The notes under the pieces were generated by a model. It saw only the letters and a list, made by a program, of their open reading frames with translations, was not told the origin of the DNA and did not search any database. The translations under genes were made by a program, and so were the position numbers. DNA of 64,000 bases from Pseudoalteromonas sp. A601 (GTDB taxonomy: Bacteria > Pseudomonadota > Gammaproteobacteria > Enterobacterales > Alteromonadaceae), in assembly GCF_002165575.1 (NCBI RefSeq), contig NZ_MXQF01000006.1, forward strand, positions 124,001-188,000. The letters are read 5' to 3'. The stretch's first letter is position 1; each line of letters begins with the position of its first letter. Positions 58,053 through 64,000 of the stretch are shown here, in pieces.

Positions 58053-58443
58053 ATATCACCTGCCCATTTTTGGTTCGGTTTATCGGCGGTAAAGTCCTGC
58101 TCAAGTATATTAGGAGCCACAGGAAAGTTGTGTCTACTGTCGGTGGTAGACTTGAATTTACGCGTGGCTTTAGCCACTAAATCCTGACGTCCCATGCTTT
58201 TGTTAATGGTTTTGATATCATGTTTATATCCTTGTTCAGTAAGCTCTACTGGGATATGTCTGGCACCGTGTCGCTGTTTACTGTCAATAAATACGGCTTC
58301 CACCTGAGTATCTAATTTGCTGTTGTTTACGCTTAAACGTATGCTCGCATGATTTTATCTCTGCATAAAACCCTCTTGGCGATACACAAAGTACCTTAGT
58401 CATTCTGATAATGCTGAATGTGCTTGGGTAGCTTTGCATAAAT
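58053..58443 (-). pseudogene. IS3 OrfB N-terminal fragment
   Basis: The minus frame to 58303 reads KQRHGARHIPVELTEQGYKH, FPVAPNILEQDFTADKPNQK and WAGDIT, that is the HTH_21 segment and the first Asp of the DDE domain; then IS homology stops. The 58304-58443 stretch is the start of OrfB in another frame. Non-functional. Confidence 0.8.
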
Positions 58444-58737
58444 TCAAATCGTGTTATTTTTGATTTTTCGCGAAGTAGGTGGCGGCATTTTTATGATGTC
58501 TAGCTCCTCTTCTTGCACCACTATTTGGTGTTTCAAATGAGCATTCTCGAAAGCTAACGTACTTTCTCTATCTGATGTAGATGCCTTTATCAGAGCAGCA
58601 GGTCGCCAATAATAAAGCGGAGACTCTGCGATACTTAATTCTCTGGCAGCTTGAGCAAAACCGACTTTACTCGCCAGGTTTAGCGCTTCTGCTTTGAATT
58701 CTTCCGAATAGGATTTACGTTTGGTCTTGGTTGTCAT
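58444..58737 (-). pseudogene. IS3 OrfA, frameshifted near its end
   Basis: 97 codons: YSEEFKAEALNLASKVGFAQ with helix-turn-helix AARELSIAESPLYYW and a zipper-like segment. The usual ending (LKKAATYFAKxQK) appears only in another frame after LDIIK (NAATYFAKNQK-stop), so a one-base loss in an A-run has changed the last residues. Confidence 0.75.
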
Positions 58738-58800
58738 GATTCACCTCTATGAGTTAGTTTACTCACTTAATGAGGTGTCCAAAACTGTTGGTTCAGATCA

Positions 58801-59209
58801 TATTTTATGGGGGTAAAATAGGAGAACAAATTAAATTAGATAAGTACAGCAAGCTTAGCGCTTGTAAAAAGGATGGTAATTAATGATATGAAATTATTAT
58901 GTTATGCGTGGTAGCGCCACAGTCGACATCCTCCTTGCTATCGCAATAAGGCATACTCACCTAATTTAAATATGGAATGATGTTTTACATGTGGTTTGGC
59001 TTTATGTTAACCTGATGTTGTTATTTTGCGATCTCGTTATTGAAAGTTATTCGTTTAGAGACTTGAAAAGTGACAGGAAAAATTTTTGAGCTCCATCTGA
59101 ATTGTATAACGAGCACATTGTGAATGGGTCGTTAAATGTTAAACGAAGAAGCTTATGGCGACAGCTGGATTGCCGCCATAAACTTCTTATAAAAAAAGAA
59201 GGTGTTATT
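58801..59209. other. Spacer with leader hairpin before the second EF-hand gene
   Basis: About 410 bases. At 59146-59160 and 59174-59188 lie 15-bp arms (AAGAAGCTTATGGCG and its complement with one mismatch) around a 13-base loop, ending 21 bases before the TTG start; an attenuator or message-stabilising leader is possible. No gene otherwise. Confidence 0.5.
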
Positions 59210-59491
59210 TTGAAAATTTTATTAAAAACAGTGGTTACTACAGCACTTGTAACAACATTATTTGCATGTTCAACAACCTCACCAACCTCAAATACTAAGA
59301 AAGACCGATTTAGCAAAGTAGATGCTAATTCTGATGGTCGCGTAACCGTCGAGGAGTTTTCGTCTAGTATTAGAAAGCCGAAAAATGGACCAAAGCGCTT
59401 CAGCCGACTCGATGTTGATAAAAACGGCTACCTTAATAGAGCCGAACTTGAGGCTGAAAGAAAGAACAAGAAAAACAAGAAAAAAAATTAA
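59210..59491 (+). CDS. Small EF-hand lipoprotein
   Basis: A 93-residue protein; TTG 59210 is the start, with GAAGGTG 6-12 bases upstream and a lipoprotein signal MKILLKTVVTTALVTTLFAC. Two EF-hand loops: DANSDGRVTVEEF and DVDKNGYLNRAEL. A Lys/Asn/Glu-rich tail ends in an A8 run, KKN. A paralogue of 13767-14042 (shared PKxGPKRFxRLDVD), here lipid-anchored rather than soluble. Function as calcium binder near the glycan machinery is inferred. A second frame continues open beyond the stop; see 59488-59640. Confidence 0.85.
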   Translation: MKILLKTVVTTALVTTLFACSTTSPTSNTKKDRFSKVDANSDGRVTVEEFSSSIRKPKNGPKRFSRLDVDKNGYLNRAELEAERKNKKNKKKN

Positions 59492-59640
59492 CTGAATTAT
59501 TTGGTAAAAATGCCGTGATATTTGATGTCGATACTATTACTGGTATTGTTCATAACAGCAAAGCTCGGTTTATCGCAACTGAATCACATGTGGTTGCTCT
59601 AATAGCAAAAATGGATGATTCAGTTGCGGTTATAAACTAA
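59488..59640 (+). other. Open extension in another frame behind the EF-hand gene
   Basis: Fifty codons, LTELFGKNAVIFDVDTITGI, then VHNSKARFIATESHVVALIA, follow directly in the frame reached by slipping on the A8 run at 59480-59487, ending TAA 59638. No start codon or family match. It is either a gene relic or, less likely, a frameshift extension. Confidence 0.35.
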
Positions 59641-59889
59641 CTTTAGGTTACCTTGCGATGCATAAGTTTGTGGCCATAAATTAATAGCAAATTAATAGGA
59701 CGCCCACTCAAATTTGTATTTTATTAACGCTGTTCTATAAAAAAGATTGATTATCCTTAAATATATTGACAAAGCTTCATTGCACATTTAAATCCATCCA
59801 TCAGATTTTGCTGCCGTTATATCAACAGACAATATTGTGATGACTGGTAAAATTATTATTTACATTAGGGCTGAAATGGAAAAAGAATT
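59641..59889. other. Spacer before the Sel1-repeat gene
   Basis: About 250 AT-rich bases; nothing recognised beyond the promoter it must contain. Confidence 0.4.
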
Positions 59890-61368
59890 ATGATGTTTTT
59901 AACTAAGCTAATAAGCATTACAACAACCCTATGTTGTTTATCTTCATCGCTTGTCTTTGCCCATGATATTTTTAAGGCCGAAGAATATTATACTGCGAAA
60001 AATTTTAAACTCGCAAAAGCTAGTTATTTGGATGCGGCAAAAGTAGGTAACCCTTATGCTTACTATCGGCTTGCTACTATGTATTTCAAAGGCTTAGGGA
60101 CCGATAAAGATGCGTTCAATGCACTTATATATTTTTCATTCGCGGCCGAGTACGACTTTCATGATTCGAAATTGTTAGTAGAGAAAATATTAAGTAACAT
60201 GCCTATTCAAGAAAGGCTAAACATTCAAAAATTTCTGAATAAGTTACTAAGCGAAAAAGGTAAAAAATACATCAGTAAAAAATATTTGCCTGAACTTGCT
60301 GCAAACAGATTGGTAAACAAGATTACCTTTGACGGAAAGGCGCAATTAGAATTAGACGATTTTGAATTAGACCTTGCTGACAATGACTTTCTAGATGATT
60401 CTGAATACGGAATGGACGGTGACAGTGACAGTGAAGACTCGTTGGATATGGATTTCAGTTTCACGGCGACGTCTAGCGAGCCCTTTGTCATTATAGATTT
60501 TGACCTTGCGCCTGACGGCTCTGTTCGAAATATTGTAGAAGTGCAGCGCGATGGGCGTGCCACTACTTTGCTCGATCAATTCTCTCGGATTTCTTTAGCT
60601 AAGCCTACAATACAACACGAAAACGTTGAGTTTGTTGCTAGAGTCAATTTAGGTACTGCTAGTTACGATAAACTCACTTTACGTAGAGAAAACGCGCACT
60701 TCTACAGATCGCTACTTCGGTTGAGTGAAAGACTCAAGGCGAGTTCTAGCTTAACAGACCGTTTTCAATATGCGCAGGTATTGCAGTATTTTAGTTGGTT
60801 AGAGCAGTATGAAGGAGAAGCAAACGAACGCCTCAAAAGCTTGGCGGAAGAGGGCCATCCAGACGCTATGTATGAATATGGCCTTAAGCTTTACCGAGAA
60901 CAGAATAATATTGAACAAGCCATTGATTGGATTGCGCAAGCCAGTACTTATGGTCTGGCGAAAGCAGAATCTCGCTTAGGTAAATTATTGATTAGTAGCC
61001 CTTGGGTGCAGAAAGACGAAACGAAAGCCTTGTTTTGGTTAGAATCTGCAGCGGAGAAAGATGATATTTCGGCTACCTTAAAGGCTGCAGAATTGAGATT
61101 ATTTGCTCAAGATAAAGCATTACGCAACTTTTCTTTGGCACTAGAATATCTAACAAAAATAGGCGAGCAACAAAAATGGAATCCAGAATACTACTATTTA
61201 CTTTCACAAGCATATCGTTTTGGTGAACAGCGTAATTTCCAACTAGTTGTTCAATATCTAAAACGGGCAATAAGCATGGGAGAAAGAGTCAATTGGGACA
61301 TTGAGCCATGGCAAACGCTGTTAGCACAACTCACCATAGGGAAAGTGTTTATTATTGATGAAAGTTAA
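59890..61368 (+). CDS. Exported Sel1-repeat protein with TonB-C-like segment
   Basis: A 492-residue protein with a signal peptide to about LVFAHD. Sel1/TPR-type helical repeats lie at both ends: GNPYAYYRLATMYFKGLGTD near residue 53 and GHPDAMYEYGLKLYREQNNI, AESRLGKLLISSPWVQKDET and YYLLSQAYRFGE in the last 180 residues. Between them are an acidic stretch (DDSEYGMDGDSDSEDSLD) and about 60 residues (IIDFDLAPDGSVRNIVEVQR and following) that resemble the C-terminal domain of TonB-type energy transducers. Such repeats usually mediate protein contacts. Its role here is unknown; it may be a chromosomal bystander of the locus. Confidence 0.82.
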   Translation: MMFLTKLISITTTLCCLSSSLVFAHDIFKAEEYYTAKNFKLAKASYLDAAKVGNPYAYYRLATMYFKGLGTDKDAFNALIYFSFAAEYDFHDSKLLVEKILSNMPIQERLNIQKFLNKLLSEKGKKYISKKYLPELAANRLVNKITFDGKAQLELDDFELDLADNDFLDDSEYGMDGDSDSEDSLDMDFSFTATSSEPFVIIDFDLAPDGSVRNIVEVQRDGRATTLLDQFSRISLAKPTIQHENVEFVARVNLGTASYDKLTLRRENAHFYRSLLRLSERLKASSSLTDRFQYAQVLQYFSWLEQYEGEANERLKSLAEEGHPDAMYEYGLKLYREQNNIEQAIDWIAQASTYGLAKAESRLGKLLISSPWVQKDETKALFWLESAAEKDDISATLKAAELRLFAQDKALRNFSLALEYLTKIGEQQKWNPEYYYLLSQAYRFGEQRNFQLVVQYLKRAISMGERVNWDIEPWQTLLAQLTIGKVFIIDES

Positions 61369-61776
61369 GAAAATTTCAATACAATATCAAGCTGTTATTT
61401 TGACTCTGTAGTTGTCGCCGAGCACCAGTAACTGTGCGGTAATTAGCCCAAGAAAATACTAAAATATAGGCGGGTTATCGCTACTCATCTCATATTCCAG
61501 ACAATTTTGGCGAAGACAGCTCCCCGTTTGCTAGCCATTGTTCTTCTATAGATTTATCAACCCTACCGTAATTGCGGTTTGGAACAAACACATAGGGCGT
61601 AGTAAACACAACATGATGATCCATATAGATGCGTCAAATGGGGGAGGTAACACGCTGACAAACTATAACTCGTCAACATTTCCTTGATACTCGGTCATAA
61701 TAGATTTTAAGTTGCACCTGTGCCACGTTGGTAAATAGAACAGACCATTTGATAGTATGACAAGAGTTAATTTCAT
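61369..61776. other. Spacer between convergent genes
   Basis: About 400 bases between the Sel1 gene and the GH141-like gene's 3' end. It contains the short minus-strand open frame at 61490-61624; no hairpin with T-run was found. Confidence 0.4.
61490..61624 (-). pseudogene. Possible C-terminal gene relic, 44 codons
   Basis: A minus-strand frame reads MDHHVVFTTPYVFVPNRNYG then RVDKSIEEQWLANGELSSPK and a stop. The composition looks protein-like, and a stop lies immediately before the ATG region, as expected for a decayed tail. No ribosome site; family not recognised. Confidence 0.3.
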
Positions 61777-64000
61777 TTATTGAAGCTGCTTCTTTTTAGG
61801 GCTTGATACTCTTTTTAACTGCAGGTTTTTATCCATCTGGAGCATCAACTCGATGACTTGCTGATTGCGCACCAATTTTAGGTTGAGTAGATCCGCAGGA
61901 GTACGTTTCACCACTTGATTCAACTGACGTAACTTGGAAACTGATTGGCCATTAACATTCTGAATAACATCGCCTGCTAATAAACCTGCTTTAGCGGCTT
62001 CGCTATCTTTTGGCACTGTTTTTATCACAACGCCTCCAGCTTGTTTACTGACGCCAAAAGCAGAAAAGTCATTACCGGAAAGGTTTACTAAGCTCGCTCC
62101 CATCCATTCGCCTGTAAATGCTGGTGGTGCTTTGCGTTTGGTTTTTACAGGGGCACTAAAACTAGGAATTCGAGCGATAGCACGTAACGAAGCTTTTTTG
62201 ACGCCGAATTGATCCATCGGAAAATTCTCAAAACCAATCTTCAAAGCGGGGGAGTTAGACTTCACGCGAAAATCTCCGTTTTTTGCATCGATAAACATCG
62301 GGTCGCCAAAGATTGAGTTGTTATCCCACGCTAAGTTGTTAGAGACAGACATTACTTTTTCTTCGCTTTCGCCATAAAAGTTTTTATCTACTATAACTTG
62401 GTCAACAAAGGGGCGAGTCATTCGAGCAGGCTTGTGCTGCGACATAAAGATATTTTGATAAACCTTATCGCCACTTTTATTATACCAAACATGAGGGTGC
62501 AGACCGCTGTGAACCGTAATATTATTCCAAGCGTGACGGCGAAAACCTTCACGCAGTTTTAATCCTCCAGCCAACATCACATTATTATAAATATCGTAAT
62601 TGGAAGAACCGTCATCTAAGTCAATATCCCAGCCATGCTCACTGCGCCAGCGGCTATTACGGATGGTGCTGGTATTAACTGCGTCCAAAAAGGGTAAGTT
62701 GGGGTCTTTATCAACCGCTGCCTGTGATGTGGTTTGGTCACTGCGCCAATATCGATCACGTCCCCACGAATTGAACGAACCATGGTCGTGTGTTTCAAGA
62801 ACAGTATCAAACACATCAACGCGCTCAATTAGATGCCCCCCCCAGGTACCATCGCCAATATTAATACCCGCTCGGGCGGTATCGTAAATGGAGACATCGC
62901 GAACCGTGATACCTTTGGCCATAGAAATTTGTATGCCAGCAGGTTGACGCTCTACAGTGCCTATTTTATGGATAAGACAATCTTCAACCGTCGAATTAGC
63001 AGGGTAGTTGTTGCTTTTTGGCCCTGGCGTTTTGTTAATTTTAGATAAGTCGTTTTTCTCACCGTATTCAAACAAAGGGTTCCGCACCGCATTTGGGTCA
63101 CCAACAAAGGCGATACCACTGGCTCCGGTATCATGAATATGACAACCTTTGATCAACACGTCACGATTATAGTTGTTGACGAAAATAGCATTGCCACCCA
63201 CTTGATCGAATTCAGTATCCAAAATATGAATATTTTCACTGCCGGTAAGAACGAAAGCGCCTCCGCGATAGATTGTCCAATCTGAACGCAGCAAAGGCTC
63301 TTTAGTTTGCATGAAAGTGCGAGCCGCATGACGCACGACAAAACCTTGTAAGGTAATATGCTGTACTGGGTTTAATTCAGTGCCATTAAACTCGACAAGA
63401 TGATTCAGGCGAACCACTTCTACCTTAGCCGCTTGTAGATCTATCTCTTTGGCTGGTTTAAAATAAAGTGTATTTTTTTGGGTATCATGAAACCATTCGC
63501 CTGGCACGTCGAGTTCTTCGAATATATTCTCGACCATTCTAAAGTCTTCATGCATGCCCATTTGGCGGTTATTCTGCCAACCACCTTCATAAGTTACCTT
63601 ATTGTTGTTTTTCCCCGTGATTTTATAATGGTAGCCGCCCCAGCGTGAACGATGCATGGCATGAATATAACCACCGCTTGGGTCGGCCCAGGCTTTGGCT
63701 CGTTTTTCAGAAAACGCATCGGCCGCATAACCTTGATACGCCGCTGTTTTTTTGCTTGCATCATAATTGGGATAACGTGCCATGCGCTGATTTTTACCAT
63801 CAATAAAAAGCTGATCGATGTGTAAACCTGCTGGTGTATTGGCTTGGAAAATACCATTTTTATAAGCAGACCAAGTAAGCTGCAATTTGGTACCGCCGCT
63901 TAATACTGCAAGCCCTTCATGCTCTGCTTTGTAAATGACCGGATATTGCTCACTACCAGAATCCATCCGTTCAAACACTAATGTTTCGGGTAGATAATAA
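61777..64000 (-). CDS. GH141-like beta-helix hydrolase with C-terminal PDZ domain (start outside window)
   Basis: About 740 residues are visible and the frame stays open to the window edge (YYLPETLVFERMDSGSE), so the true start lies beyond 64000 and the GTG at 63978 is internal. The body is a right-handed parallel beta-helix with repeated strands (HITLQGFVVRHA; NIHILDTEFDQVGGNAIFVN; STVEDCLIHKIGTVERQPAG), then WDIDLDDGSSNYDIYNN with Asp residues placed as in GH141 enzymes and GGLKLREGF. GH141 includes alpha-L-fucosidase and xylanase. About residues 635-715 form a PDZ domain (GGVVIKTVPKDSEAAKAGLL; AGDVIQNVNGQSVSKLRQLN), an unusual fusion. A broken copy of its 3' part is at 57600-58052. Confidence 0.82.
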   Translation of the reverse strand, partial: YYLPETLVFERMDSGSEQYPVIYKAEHEGLAVLSGGTKLQLTWSAYKNGIFQANTPAGLHIDQLFIDGKNQRMARYPNYDASKKTAAYQGYAADAFSEKRAKAWADPSGGYIHAMHRSRWGGYHYKITGKNNNKVTYEGGWQNNRQMGMHEDFRMVENIFEELDVPGEWFHDTQKNTLYFKPAKEIDLQAAKVEVVRLNHLVEFNGTELNPVQHITLQGFVVRHAARTFMQTKEPLLRSDWTIYRGGAFVLTGSENIHILDTEFDQVGGNAIFVNNYNRDVLIKGCHIHDTGASGIAFVGDPNAVRNPLFEYGEKNDLSKINKTPGPKSNNYPANSTVEDCLIHKIGTVERQPAGIQISMAKGITVRDVSIYDTARAGINIGDGTWGGHLIERVDVFDTVLETHDHGSFNSWGRDRYWRSDQTTSQAAVDKDPNLPFLDAVNTSTIRNSRWRSEHGWDIDLDDGSSNYDIYNNVMLAGGLKLREGFRRHAWNNITVHSGLHPHVWYNKSGDKVYQNIFMSQHKPARMTRPFVDQVIVDKNFYGESEEKVMSVSNNLAWDNNSIFGDPMFIDAKNGDFRVKSNSPALKIGFENFPMDQFGVKKASLRAIARIPSFSAPVKTKRKAPPAFTGEWMGASLVNLSGNDFSAFGVSKQAGGVVIKTVPKDSEAAKAGLLAGDVIQNVNGQSVSKLRQLNQVVKRTPADLLNLKLVRNQQVIELMLQMDKNLQLKRVSSPKKKQLQ

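Larger units (their letters stand above)
58053..58800 (-). mobile_element. IS3-family element, truncated
   Basis: Minus-strand orfA (58444-58737) and the first third of orfB. The upstream terminus is placed near 58800 (TGATCTGAACC on the minus strand), an IS3-type end beginning TG. The other end is lost at 58052 against the GH141-like relic. It differs from the 9.2 kb IS3 element. Confidence 0.7.

Noticed and set aside
1..64000. tRNA, rRNA, CRISPR array, phage or integrase genes
   Set aside because: I looked for them and saw none; tRNAs cannot be excluded without a covariance search.

Overview
The window is AT-rich DNA (roughly 40% GC by eye) from a marine gammaproteobacterium, most likely of the Alteromonadales. 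The evidence is a TonB-dependent receptor with no SusD partner, many secreted sulfatases, methylcitrate-cycle prpF, and IS256 and IS3 remnants. I cannot name the genus. No rRNA, tRNA or CRISPR array was seen.

Layout. 1-7.6 kb: the 3' end of prpF, then a three-gene cluster of lipoprotein, outer-membrane barrel and lipoprotein, of unknown function. 7.9-10.4 kb: a decay zone with a multiply frameshifted IS256 transposase abutting a truncated IS3 element and the tail of a GH9 cellulase. 10.5-13.3 kb: a GntR/FCD regulator with two DNA-binding domains and a wrecked sulfatase. 13.8-19.5 kb: EF-hand protein, sulfatase, GH29 fucosidase, sulfatase. 19.8-21.2 kb: decayed pirin and LysR genes. 21.3-32.6 kb: a LamG-bearing candidate glycanase, four sulfatases and a second GH29 enzyme. 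32.6-40.4 kb: IclR regulator, TonB-dependent receptor, surface lipoprotein, sulfatase. 40.8-52.7 kb: two sulfatases, a putative TIM-barrel hydrolase, a divergent GH95-like enzyme, a large unrecognised lipoprotein, and a sulfatase interrupted by one amber codon. 53-64 kb: relic and intact copies of an esterase and of a GH141-like/PDZ enzyme, a frameshifted acetylesterase, a further sulfatase, another IS3 remnant, a second EF-hand protein and a Sel1-repeat protein.

Interpretation. Most of 13.8-64 kb reads as a polysaccharide-utilisation locus for a sulfated, fucose-containing glycan, probably algal fucoidan. Two GH29 enzymes, GH95-like and GH141-like enzymes, twelve S1 sulfatase loci (ten open, one amber, one dead) and esterases would strip sulfate, acetyl and fucosyl groups outside the cytoplasm or in the periplasm. 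The TonB receptor with its neighbouring lipoprotein would capture and import oligosaccharides. A shared 15-bp dyad (TGAAACA-N-TGTTTCA type) lies upstream of the IclR gene, the receptor, the LamG protein, a sulfatase operon and the GH95-like gene, which suggests one IclR-controlled regulon. No sulfatase-maturation enzyme, fucose catabolic gene or inner-membrane transporter is in the window.

The most unusual points are a chain of three 14-bp repeats before the amber-interrupted sulfatase, encoding three 5-residue mini-ORFs each overlapping the next start by ATGA; the GH95-like enzyme with altered catalytic positions; three candidate new carbohydrate-active proteins (21260-23791, 44049-45242, 48234-50693); and the lipoprotein/barrel/lipoprotein trio.
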